Part shown: piece after piece, positions 1 to 8,540 of the stretch
Layout of the letters: each line of letters opens with the position of its first letter
How positions within the stretch are numbered: position 1 is the stretch's first letter
NCBI GenBank assembly: GCA_003427395.1
Contig: BFEA01000142.1
Span: 574,599-596,488 of the forward strand
Reading direction: 5' to 3'
Length of the DNA: 21,890 nucleotides
Source: Chara braunii
Lineage: Eukaryota; Streptophyta; Charophyceae; Charales; Characeae
Program-made: the position numbers and the translations under genes
The notes under the pieces: model-generated
What the model saw: only the letters and a program-made list of their open reading frames with translations
Told to the model about the DNA's origin: nothing
Database searches by the model: none

Positions 1-23
1 ATTGATTGATGAATTGATTGATC

Positions 24-76
<53 letters not shown>

Positions 77-180
77 ATTGATTGATTCAATTTGATTGAT
101 CGGTTGATTAATTGATTGATTGATCGTAAAATACAAAAAAAAAAAGAAAAAAAAAAAGAAAAAATTCATGCAAAATAATG
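1..180. repeat. TTGA-type tetranucleotide microsatellite with A-rich spacer
   Basis: Bases 1-126 are almost pure GATT/TTGA repeats with scattered variants (GGTT, GATC, AATT). They are followed by an A-rich stretch with two A/G runs near 136-165 and a short unique link to the next block. It is the degenerate left edge of the compound repeat that continues to 733. Minus-strand translations give only repetitive Ser-Ile-Asn-Gln peptides, so I see no gene here. Confidence 0.95.
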
Positions 181-334
181 ATAGGTTGATTGATTGATCG
201 ATCGATTGATTGACTGATTGATGGATTGAAATGCTATTGGGGGGTATGTCGCCTCCTCCCCACGAATACACACACACACACACACTCGCGTGCGGCTTTT
301 TTCTTTTTTTTTCTTTTTTTTTTTCTTTTTTTTC

Positions 335-381
<47 letters not shown>

Positions 382-468
382 ATGATATGGTGGGGTCGCC
401 TCCCCGCCAAGAATACATACAGACATACACACACACACAGACCTTTATTATTATTGTTATTTTTTTTG

Positions 469-541
<73 letters not shown>

Positions 542-733
542 ATGCTATGGGGGGGTTGTCTCCCCCTGGGGAATACACAAACATGCACGCGCGCAGCCCT
601 TTTTTTTACTTTTTTTTTGTTGTTGATTGATTGGTTAATTGATTAATCGATTCACTGATTGATTGGTTGATTGTCAGGGGTCGCCTCCCCCAAGCGAATA
701 CACAGACACAAACACACACACACACACACACAT
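181..733. repeat. Compound higher-order repeat: four units of TTGA array, GC core, CA array and T-rich tract
   Basis: Four units follow the same order: a (TTGA)n array, a core of the type ATGCTATGGGGG..GTCGCCTCCCC, GAATACA followed by (CA)n, then a T-rich tract. Cores lie at about 231-286, 381-440, 541-597 and 672-733. The last unit lacks the T tract and runs into unique sequence. Unit length is about 125-160 bp and differs mainly in the simple-repeat modules, while the core G-run and C-run can pair as a small hairpin. Read on the minus strand, each unit is A-rich tract, (TG)n, core, (TCAA)n, which resembles the simple-sequence tails of some retroelements; that reading is inference. Confidence 0.85.
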
Positions 734-867
734 GCTTAGTCGGATCAAGCTATGAATGGATGAACCCGCATCAACAAGCTTGGGAGATCCTGCTGAAAAT
801 TTTAAACCTACGGGCCCAAAAAAAAAAAAAAAAGACAGGTACTCGCCTTTGTCCTGCTATAATAATT

Positions 868-925
868 TTTTTTTTCTCTCTCTCTCTCTCTCTCTTCTTT
901 CCTTTTTTTTTTTTTTTTTTTTTAC
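868..925. repeat. T/(CT)n pyrimidine tract, left copy
   Basis: Runs of T flank (CT)n. It occupies the same place as the much longer, purer (TC)n of the right copy (8140-8209), which makes it a hypervariable slippage site within the direct repeat. Confidence 0.9.
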
Positions 926-1072
926 TTTTTTCTCGTTTTTTTCGAAAAGGCGCAATAAAAACCAGCTCGTAACCCATCTGGTTGCTAGCGTACTTCGAAA
1001 GGTCGCGATTCGAAGGGTCTTCAAACGGATGCCTAATAATATTAGAACATGACAATAGCCACGTTGTCGGTT

Positions 1073-1156
1073 TCAATTTTTTTTCTATGTTGATTTCTTT
1101 TTTCCTTCCTTTTCTTTTCTTCCTATTTTTTTTCCTTTTTTTTTTTCATTTTTTTT

Positions 1157-1218
<62 letters not shown>

Positions 1219-1228
1219 CTGTTTTTTT
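1073..1228. repeat. Long T-rich pyrimidine tract, left copy
   Basis: About 155 bases are almost exclusively T and C and end in a long run of T. The corresponding tract in the right copy lies at about 8391-8540. The apparent Phe-rich ORF across it is a composition artefact. Confidence 0.9.
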
Positions 1229-1299
1229 ATAGGTCATTAATGTTATTTAAACAAGAGTTAGTTGTAGTTGACGATTCGACGGTACTATTCGAGGTATTG

Positions 1300-1300
1300 N
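1300..1300. other. Undetermined base (N) at a likely assembly junction
   Basis: The only N in the window lies between two copies of AGGTATTG. The right repeat has about 25 extra bases at the same place (starting around TTCTCGGGAAGG), which suggests a small unresolved gap or local misassembly. Confidence 0.85.
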
Positions 1301-1549
1301 AGGTATTGTTTAGTGCGCATGCTCTCTCATGAACAAGGCTGCATAGCGTATCAGAAATTGACTGTGTCAGTATCTTCGGTTGCTTTGGGCGGGAAATTAC
1401 GGGCTTTGGGCAAGCTAGTTGCGGACGATAGCAGCCATGGACTACTAGGTGGATGCTGCACTTCTAGATAGGATCATCGACACGGAAGAGGACTCGGTGT
1501 AATTATGTTACTCTTGACAACGACTATTTCCTCACTCTATCTCTTCGAT

Positions 1550-1602
1550 AACTAAGCATGCGCGGCGAATCAGGGCCTTGCTAGCACTTCTTGTCCTCCC
1601 TT
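1550..1602 (+). repeat. Extra 53-bp block duplicated inside the left repeat
   Basis: The block starts TAACTAAGCATGCGCGG and ends CTTGTCCTCCCTT. It recurs in diverged form at 1829-1881 of the same repeat. In the right repeat it occurs only once, at about 9116-9168. The extra block resembles the right-repeat version more than its local neighbour, for example GAATCAGGGCCTTGCT versus GAAGCAGGGTCTTCCT. Confidence 0.7.
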
Positions 1603-2327
1603 GCGATATGACCATAATCATTTTGTGATTTCATCCCTTCGCATTGTTTAGGTGGCTGCTATAGAAATCATGTTGAGGCAAGAGGAGATGGCAGAACGTG
1701 CGGAGGCTGCTATAGAGATCTCCGCCTTCGTCCTGCTCGCTTTCGTTACATTGTTCGCATTCTTGTCCTTCCTTGCATTCCTCCACCACCTCCAATCTGC
1801 TTCACCTCCTTCTTCCTCTTTCACAGTAACTAAGCATGCGCAGTGAAGCAGGGTCTTCCTCGCACTTCTTGTCCTCCCTTGCTTCCATTCACCATCTGGA
1901 ATCTGCTTCACCCTCTTTTTCCTTTCTCATGTTACCGAAGCACACGCGATGTTGCAGGAATTACCCTCTAATGAAGCCGTCAGTTTGTGGCCTGCGGCAG
2001 AAAAACGCTTCGGGGAATACCACTACCCTGCCTTCGATGGCTATCGGGGAAACGATCCCGCATTACGTGGATCCTCCCTTGGGAATGCAGTCAAGAATTG
2101 TGCATTTTTTTTATGCTAAGTGTGTTCGGTTCCTTGTACAATCTCCTCGAGTGATGAATTGGCAGTACATTTGCGGACGACGTTCTTTAAGTGCTTTCTC
2201 GCTCACTTATTCTTTCAGTCGTGCTCCCTCTGTGTTACGTTTACGTGTCTCATTGCTTTAATAATTAGTCATTAGATGATGCTTACTTCTTTCATGTATG
2301 GAAAACGTGACGATCATTTTTTTTTAG

Positions 2328-2334
2328 TATATAA
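2328..2334 (+). promoter_or_regulatory. Candidate TATA box, left repeat
   Basis: TATATAA followed by GCAGAATGATGC is conserved at the equivalent place in the right repeat (9606-9612), while the T-rich sequence just upstream differs. Its position about 1.5 kb into the repeat, upstream of the interior, would suit a promoter for the element. Function is inferred from sequence alone. Confidence 0.4.
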
Positions 2335-2673
2335 GCAGAATGATGCAGTAATTGCTTTATTTTCATGCATTTCTTAGGAAATAGCCACGTCGCTGATGTT
2401 CGTTTGATCCAAAAAGGTTTTTATGTACTTTGGATTGACTTTGTCATATACATAAGTGAAAAACCTATTTTGTTATTATGCGTTGTAGGAAATACGACTA
2501 TTGAGTCATTTCCCGCGGATGGCAATCAATTCTCCATGTCATGTATGCGGTTCCTTTGAAGAATTGATTGCAGTCGAGTTTGGCATTAAATTCCAAAAAA
2601 GAAAAAAAAATTGTGTAACGGTAACTGACTAAGAGCCAAATTTTTATTTAGACAAATAATAAACGACTGCTTG

Positions 2674-3600
2674 TTGTACTTCTGACTCTTCTTCTTCCTT
2701 GAAGACCCTTTGTGAAATGACTCTTTACATCCATGGGAAGTACCTATAATTCTATTGCTACCCGAGCCGAAGGATCCATGTACGATCGCACTATTTCCTT
2801 CTATCGATACGTATGCATTCTCATTCGTGCGGATAGTTATGATTGGTCACTGTCTTACCTCTCTAATGTTGTTGGGACTTGTCTCCTTATATGGATTTTT
2901 TTTTTTTTTTTTTTTTTCATTCTTCCTGCGTCAAGAGGGATGAACAGATCTGATAAATTTTCCTTGCTCACCCTCGTTGTTTCATGCTTTCTTACGCCCT
3001 GCATAAATGTCCGACTCTATACTCGCCCCTGGTGATTCATAAAAAACTTACGCCAAGTTTTTTTTCGGATTCTGCATTGTTTGATGAAAACAATGCATGC
3101 TTCAACTGATCTTACCATTCGATCCGTTCCTACGCATTGCCTTAGTTGTCTTGAACTATGACATGTGTTCTCAGGAATTATTACCAACCACTTTGGATAT
3201 AAATAAGAATGTTTAGTCGTTTAATCGTATTTGTTTTTCATTATTGTCATTATTTTTGACTGTTGTGTTTATTGAGTTTCAAGCTTTGTTTTGTTGCGGC
3301 TTCGTTTGAAGAGTGTATGGGTTAGCTTGGATCCCCGGGCAGCAACGGTGACATTCCTTGTGTAGGGTTTGGGTCAATTAAAATCATGTGTCCACCCAAC
3401 TTGATTTTTCCGGAGAATGTGCCAATTTATTATTTCGGAGATTATTTGATGATATGGTTTCCATATCATCACGTGTCTTATCGTGACGCATCTTAACACA
3501 CCACTACGAGGAGGAATCTTCCCCCCAGCGTTGTTGGTGGTGGATCCCACCAACCGCTTCTCCGTAGTTTTTGGGTAGTGACGACACGGGTACAAATGAC
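2674..3600. other. Interior 5' stretch without a recognisable gene
   Basis: There is no convincing coding sequence. A T tract lies at about 2898-2917. Two perfect stem-loops are visible: 3073-3097 (10-bp arms TGCATTGTTT/AAACAATGCA with a 5-nt loop) and 3448-3470 (10-bp arms GATGATATGG/CCATATCATC with a TTT loop). A third, 3533-3554, has arms GTTGGTGG/CCACCAAC. This may be leader sequence of the repeat-flanked element. Confidence 0.6.
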
Positions 3601-3614
3601 CATGGATACCCGAG

Positions 3615-3951
3615 TTGGAGTTCGGTTTGTTGGGAGATTGTCAATATTACACAGGTTACCGAAGCCTCCGCGTGTACCAGTCTAATATAGGACAGGTAAT
3701 CACTCTTATCCCCTATCCCATCCCCCCTACCCGCTCCCCACCATCTTGGTATTTTCACACGCCCTTCCTCCGTTTCTCTTTCTATTTTTTTTATTTTGCA
3801 GATAATGTCGATGGAGTTTTTCCCTGGTGGATGGTGGGATGAAGTCACACAGAAGCACACATGGTTGAAGAACCATGCATCGCCCAGCAAGTCTGCGCAA
3901 TCACTACTCGCAGCCATGAAGCTGGAGATTCTAGACGCAATAAAGCCGGCG
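3615..3951 (+). CDS. Possible two-exon fragment in the element interior (unknown product)
   Basis: I do not recognise this protein. An open stretch from about 3615 ends at 3696 in GGACAG, followed by the donor-like GTAATC. A polypyrimidine run then leads to TTTTGCAG at about 3794-3801. Splicing would remove about 105 bp in phase 0 and continue ATAATGTCGATGGAG, giving a Trp- and Lys-containing peptide (FFPGGWWDEVTQKHTWLKNH). A donor-like GTACAA follows at 3952. The open frame, acceptor quality and matching phase support a real exon pair, perhaps the 5' part of the RT gene downstream. A chance ORF cannot be excluded; the start codon is not identified. Confidence 0.3.
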
Positions 3952-4245
3952 GTACAAACTGGGAATTTTTCCTTTTTTTTTTTGCATGGTTGGGTTTTGT
4001 GATCTAGCTACGCTCGCCTCCACGTGGGATTCGGGGAGGGTGGCTTTTGATGCACACTTGTTGGGACTCACCTGGAAGTTAGAGGCAGGTAAGGTCGATT
4101 ATGATAGGGAAGGTGTAGAATTACCTGCTCGCACTGCCACGTAGAAGCAGATATTCCTGAAAATTTGGAATCTGGACCACTCTCACCTAAAGGGACAAAC
4201 CCTACATAAGCAACCTGAAAACTGCACATCGATGGCTCGATTGCA

Positions 4246-4680
4246 ATGGACGACAAGGAGATGGCAGAACTGAATGCCGCTCTGGCCGAGATCACTATTT
4301 CCACCAGTCTTTGCACTGCAAAGGCTACGGCATCACTTGGAGGGCAACACACTGCTTTTGCCCTGCTACCCTCCACACACTGGGTCGAACACACGAGACT
4401 TACATTCTCGCATGCACTCTGGAAATTGCCCACCTTCAATTACCTCGCCCCGTTCTCAATCAACACATTCATCTTTCTTGCCAACCTCACAAAGCAAGAA
4501 GTCGCCAGGTGCAAAGTCAACGCCATGACAGGGGACCTGCCGTACTGTCCTCCGGGTAAGAAATCCTTCAACCCTTCCCCCCTCAAATTCCCAAAGCTTT
4601 CACTACTTAATCAATCAAAGTGCAAACTTTCTGACCCCACTACATGGCAGAAGAAACTAAGGACTACCCCCCAAGTTTGA
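4246..4680 (+). CDS. Hypothetical ORF in the element interior, probably an exon
   Basis: This 144-codon ORF starts with ATG at 4246; a TGA lies in the same frame at 4216, so the ORF is bounded upstream. The first 100 or so residues (start MDDKEMAELNAALAEITIS) have protein-like composition. The end is Pro/Lys/Ser-rich and less convincing. A donor-like GTAAGA at 4556 and an acceptor-like CATGGCAG at about 4653-4660 suggest that the last third may be intron. No domain is recognised. It lies upstream of, and in the same orientation as, the RT gene, so it may be one of its 5' exons. Confidence 0.35.
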   Translation: MDDKEMAELNAALAEITISTSLCTAKATASLGGQHTAFALLPSTHWVEHTRLTFSHALWKLPTFNYLAPFSINTFIFLANLTKQEVARCKVNAMTGDLPYCPPGKKSFNPSPLKFPKLSLLNQSKCKLSDPTTWQKKLRTTPQV

Positions 4681-4818
4681 TCTGAGAGCACTAAGGAAGG
4701 GCTGGAATGAGCGGCGCCCGTACTTGCGTTGTTAATGTAAGACGCAGAGGGCGAAAGATTGCAGTGCGGGTCCTATTTGGGTAGATCACGCGATCTGGTA
4801 CCTGTTCGCGCACCCTGA

Positions 4819-5499
4819 CACCTCTTCCCCAACGTGGCGTCTCCGAAGGTAAGAACGTCAATGCTCGTTAATTTCCTACGTGGCGCTTGGAAGTCGGCGG
4901 TCGAGGCCTGCCTCTCTTTTATGTTCATCATGGAAATAATGACCAACGTCATTACAACCCTCGGAGAGGATCCCAAGCTTGATTCCGAAACAGTAATCAA
5001 GGACAAGACGCTATGGAAATACAACACCCCCCTGACGATTGACAGGGTGCTCCTGCCCACGAGGATCACCCGCAATCCCAGGGTGAGAACAGGAGGTTCG
5101 CCCGACAGACCAGGAAACGCACAGAAGAGAGCACGCAACAACTTCCCGCTTGTTGCTTCCCCCAGACAAAGGGTGCTCCCATTTGAACCCAGGTCAATGC
5201 GGGAGGGAGATGTGGAGATGAATCCTCCGCACGGTGCACCTCACGCAAATACACACACCGACAAAGATAGTGGTCAAGCCCCCCTGCGGGAGGGGACTGG
5301 TGCGGGCACGCAGCGAAGAGAGAGATTGCGACAGGAAGCGTTGTCTATGACGCAACGCAGTGCGAGCAGCGCAAGGATCAGGGAGAGAGATGGGCGTGGA
5401 TCACAAGTAGGTTCCGCCATTCCCACTGCTAACTCACGAGGGAATGAACTGAGGAGAAATGACCGTTGGGGCAGGGGTGAAGGCATCGGTGAACTTTGA
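4819..5499 (+). CDS. Hypothetical ORF, likely 5' exon of the RT gene
   Basis: The frame opens after a TGA at 4816 and runs to a TGA at 5497. There is a GTG at 4834 and the first ATG is at 4861, so no start is certain. The first 85 codons look like folded protein (motifs ACLSFMFIMEIMTNVITTLG and DKTLWKYNTPLTIDRVLLP). The rest is Arg/Gly/Ser/Gln-rich and may be partly intronic. Donor-like sites in phase 0 are GTGAGA at 5083 and GTAGGT at 5407; either would join in frame to the acceptor CACGCAG at 5737-5743 that precedes the RT exon. Just upstream, another frame reads a peptide ending YLFAHPDTSSP, and a one-base slip in CCCC (4827-4830) would join it. Function unknown. Confidence 0.4.
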   Translation, partial: HLFPNVASPKVRTSMLVNFLRGAWKSAVEACLSFMFIMEIMTNVITTLGEDPKLDSETVIKDKTLWKYNTPLTIDRVLLPTRITRNPRVRTGGSPDRPGNAQKRARNNFPLVASPRQRVLPFEPRSMREGDVEMNPPHGAPHANTHTDKDSGQAPLREGTGAGTQRRERLRQEALSMTQRSASSARIRERDGRGSQVGSAIPTANSRGNELRRNDRWGRGEGIGEL

Positions 5500-5743
5500 C
5501 CAGCATGCTGCAAACTAGCGACCCCGACCCCCCTGCTCGTTTTTTCCTTTCGCTTTTATGCCTGGTTCTTTGTTGTTATTCTTTCTTTCTCTTTTTTTTT
5601 TTTTTTTTTTTTCGTGGGTTTTTTTTTCGGGGATTTTTTTCGTGTTTGGAGTTCGTGTCTCACTTTTGGTTCTCCTTACGGAAAACCTTCCCTGCGCTTA
5701 CACTGGATGTCTTGGTTTTCTTCGAGATTTATGACTCACGCAG
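5500..5743 (+). other. T-rich stretch, probable 3' part of an intron
   Basis: After the upstream ORF the sequence becomes T-rich, with runs near 5590-5640 and no coding signal. It ends in GACTCACGCAG, an acceptor-like site directly followed by a frame that leads into the RT gene. The intron interpretation rests on composition and phase only. Confidence 0.4.
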
Positions 5744-8089
5744 GAGTTATGTGAGCCTCTAGAGGGTGGGGAGCTTGTGACACTGCCATCAGGAAGAAAA
5801 GCTTGGAAGAAGCCAATGGGAATATGACGGCAGTTTGTGCATGTGCTTTATGCTAACAGACTCATGGAGGCGGTTCCGATCAGGAAGTTGGTGATCAAGG
5901 AGCTGAAGGCATTCGCAGAGGGATTGGCTAAAAGATGTGACGATTGGTTGGCGTTACCACGAGCCACTAGGATCGGTGGTATGCAAGCCCGGTAAGGTCT
6001 TGCGGAAATTTCGGATAGACGAATGGCAGATGAAGTACAGTGCCTCGGGATGCTGCTTCAGCGAAGGGTGAAATGCAATGTTCCTCAATCCTGCATCTGT
6101 TAAACTTCTGCCAGAAGGGGAGAGGCAACATGTTATCACCACATACATGAACATCACGGACAACGAAAGATTGTGGAAGATGTTGGATAACAGACTCAAT
6201 CATATCCCCCTAAGGGCGTTGGATTTGGAGGATGTGGTAGAAGAATTGGAGAAAGCGCTCGGTGAGATACTCACTACGAAGAGATGTGACGAGGAGCTTT
6301 CCCTTTTAGATGAGAAGCATATCAAGGACACGGTGATGGGAAAAGTTAGGCGATCGACAACAATGCAGTTAGCAGAGAAATCGGATGGCTAACGGGGAGG
6401 TTCCTTCTTTGTCGTACGGACAAGGCAACGCCTACGTTCGTATGCGTTAACTTCATCTGGAAGCTTGCCCTGGGCAGGCTTTCCGGGGCAGATTTCATCC
6501 AGCTGCGGGATGGATCAGAGGTGGTTAGCGCGAGGCTAAAGGAGCAGGCTGCATGCATTGCTCCTTCACACTTTATTGATGGGAAGTTGTCTCACCTCAT
6601 GGTGGTCTATAAAGCTCACAAGGAGGCATTCAGGTGGATCACCAACACGGCGGGATCAGTACTTTTGGCAGTGGAACTGGCATTTCGTTAAAACTGACAT
6701 TTTTTTCTAAATTCACGAAATTGAGCATACCAAAAAACAATATTTTTTTGTGTTTTTTTGTCCCCACGACGTCGGATGATCAGATCATCTGGTGTCGTGG
6801 CGACTCCCGATGATCTGACCATAGGATGTATGTTAACGGCACTTTACGTTGAGGTACATCAGATAGACAAAGTGAGATAACCACTTTCTCACCCGATGAG
6901 CAATGAAATTTTGAATAAGTCCACTTTCGTGAATTTAGAAAAAAATGTCAGTTTTAACGAAATGTCAGTTGTGGTGGATATTTACGCTTGTCTGTTGAAG
7001 TTCCTGTCCATCGAGGTACAAAGTCTGTGCGCCAGCAAGAGCAAGGAAATCGTGTCGAGGTATGGGGTGAGGCCTAACTATTGGTGGCCCATCGCGTCCG
7101 TGGGGGAGTTCATGGCGGACATCCCCGAGCAAGTGTACTTCGTATACACTGCCGACATTACGAGGTGTTTCAAAACAATCCCCACTAATGACTCTGAGGA
7201 TGGACTGTTGGTTGCAATCAAGTTCTTCGTTGGGAGAGCGATGGAGTGGAGGCGCGCCAGTACCTCGAAGGATGTTGTGGCAGTAAAGGTGATGGGTTTG
7301 GACAGGCTACATGCGTGTTGGGTGGACAAAAGGTCGGACTTACATGAAGACAGACTTTTCTTCAATGAGCAAGCAGTTGTTCATACTTGCACATGGCTTC
7401 TTTCCAACGGAGTGGTACAGATGGGCGACAGAGTCTGGCGACAGGTACTAGGCATCCCAATGGGTCTCGTGTGCTCCCCCACTCTATGCGACGTATACTT
7501 CTTCAAATATGAGTTTGAGGCTATGGAGAAGCTCGTTGAGAACCAGTGTTGGCAAATCGTGTGTTGCTTTGAGAACACGTACAGGTATATTGATGATGTG
7601 TGTGCTTTGAGAAACACCATCATCTCGCACATGGTAACGCAAGGAATCCAGCCACCCACCGGCCCGATATACCCGCAACAGTATATAGATATCAGAAAGA
7701 CCACTGAGGTGGAAGAAGACGGGCGCGGCTTGGTAGGTAATTTTCTTAACATTTTGTTATTCATGATCTCTCCCGAACTTGGGTCATTAGCTACTTCCAG
7801 CATGACAAAAGAAGGGTGTTGTCTTTTAGGACCGCGAAATTCATGGAATTCAAATCTAACAGAAGCATCGCTCAGTCCTACAGGTGCTCACTACCCAAAC
7901 TGTGCCCTGATCATGTGTACTGACGCGTTTGAAGCCGCGGCGGAGATTTACTCGTTAGTTCAAAATATGGTGGGAAATGCGTTTGGGTACAGGAAATGTT
8001 GGAGGCTGGTGAGATTGGTCTTCGAGAACAGGTCCCGCTATAGACCCGAAAAATTGGATAATGAAAAAGTAAGGGAAATCCTGGCTTAG
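5744..8089 (+). pseudogene. Decayed reverse transcriptase (GIPMG/YIDD type, Penelope-like or related)
   Basis: This would encode an RT copying the element's RNA. Visible motifs in order: a finger-like segment RFLLCRTDKATPTF then VVYKAHKEAFRWITNTAGS (to 6660); motif A VYTADITRCF (Asp at 7154); QVLGIPMGLVCSP (GIPMG at 7451-7465); catalytic box YIDD at 7586-7597; then YIDIRKTTE and a FLNILL segment. No RNase H or integrase follows. Damage: TGA at 5825 and 6069; frame changes near 5980 (frame 2 to 0) and 6345-6350 (back to 2); a MITE at 6675-6970; and a probable compensated frameshift pair at about 7820-7915. Both catalytic Asp-containing motifs survive. The ATG at 6896 lies inside the MITE and is not the true start. 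The stop at 8087 lies about 18 bp before the right direct repeat. Penelope-like assignment is by motif memory, not by search. Confidence 0.7.
6671..6974. mobile_element. MITE-like element (6675-6970) with 46-bp TIRs and GTGG target duplication
   Basis: The left end 6675-6720 (starts AACTGGCATTTCGTTAAAAC) and right end 6925-6970 are reverse complements over 46 bp with one mismatch. The element is 296 bp, has no coding capacity, and is flanked by GTGG at 6671-6674 and 6971-6974. Conceptually removing the element and one GTGG leaves the RT frame running straight through (LLAVVDIYACLL), which confirms an insertion into a once-continuous gene. The interior holds an 18-bp imperfect hairpin at 6764-6800 centred on GATGATCAGATCATC. 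Four-base duplications are known for Sola1, Ginger and some Academ elements, but the TIRs alone do not assign a superfamily. Confidence 0.88.
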
Positions 8090-8134
8090 CGGTTTTGCAT
8101 GAACTAACAAGGTACTCGCCTTTGTCCTGCTGTA

Positions 8135-8139
<5 letters not shown>

Positions 8140-8209
<70 letters not shown>
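8140..8209. repeat. (TC)35 dinucleotide microsatellite
   Basis: About 70 bases of uninterrupted TC lie at the site where the left copy has a mixed T and CT tract. A further T-rich tract follows at about 8210-8260. Confidence 0.95.
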
Positions 8210-8212
<3 letters not shown>

Positions 8213-8390
8213 CGTTCCTTTTTTTTCTTTTTTCTTTTTTCTTTTTTCTCTTTTTTTTTCGAAAGGGAGCAATAAAAACCAGCTCGTAACCCATCTGATT
8301 GCTAGCGTACTTCGAAAGGTCGCGATTCGAAGGGTATTCCAACGGATGCCTAGTAATATTTGAGCATGGCAATAGCCACGTTCTCGGTTC

Positions 8391-8540
8391 CGTTTTTTTT
8401 CCCTTGTTGATTTTTTATTTCCTTCCTTTTCTTTTCTTCCTTTTCTTCATGTTTGCTTTTTTTTCCTTCTTCTTCTTCTTTTTTTTTTTTCCTTTTTTTT
8501 TCCTTTTTTTTCTTCGTTTATCACTATCTTTTTTTGTTGT
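8391..8540. repeat. T-rich pyrimidine tract, right copy
   Basis: This is the counterpart of the tract at 1073-1228 in the left copy. It is made of T and C runs broken by ATG and GTTTGC. Confidence 0.85.

Larger units (their letters stand above)
835..2673 (+). repeat. Left copy of the 1.84-kb direct repeat (LTR-like)
   Basis: It aligns along its length with 8107-9950 in the same orientation. Shared landmarks in order are GGTACTCGCCTTTGTCCTGCT, a long pyrimidine tract, CAATAAAAACCAGCTCGTAA, a second pyrimidine tract, a segment around GCGCATGCT, the AGATCTCCGCCTTC block, CACGCGATGTTGCAGG, a TATATAAGCAGAATGATGC block and a tail ending GACAAATAAT. By eye there are about 4 mismatches in 90 nt near 950-1040 and about 12 in 87 nt near 1940-2030. 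This copy carries an undetermined base at 1300 and an extra internal duplication. Short ORFs inside are repetitive or unsupported on either strand, so I call no gene. Confidence 0.85.

Noticed and set aside
166-584. Minus-strand ORFs encoding repeated Ser-Ile-Asn-Gln peptides
   Set aside because: They are translations of TTGA microsatellites and A-rich tracts; no coding signal beyond the repeat.
1-733. CRISPR-like array or telomere repeat
   Set aside because: No conserved spacer-separated repeats of CRISPR type, and TTGA/GATT is not a known telomere motif of plants or algae.
995-1025. tRNA-like B-box string (GATTCGAAGGG) in the direct repeats
   Set aside because: No A box at proper spacing and no cloverleaf could be drawn.
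982-1332. Phe-rich plus-strand ORF across the pyrimidine tract
   Set aside because: Its length comes from a T/C run without stops, and it crosses the N at 1300.
1648-1911. Minus-strand ORF in the left repeat with a similar peptide in the right repeat (about 9074-9385)
   Set aside because: The shared peptide follows from the DNA repeat itself; the frames are not maintained over their length in both copies.
6896-6970. ATG at 6896 as the start of the RT protein
   Set aside because: It lies inside the MITE; the RT frame continues from upstream sequence before the insertion.
7911-8372. Minus-strand ORFs across the (TC)n tract with Arg/Glu repeats
   Set aside because: Artefact of the GA dinucleotide repeat and antisense of the RT gene end.
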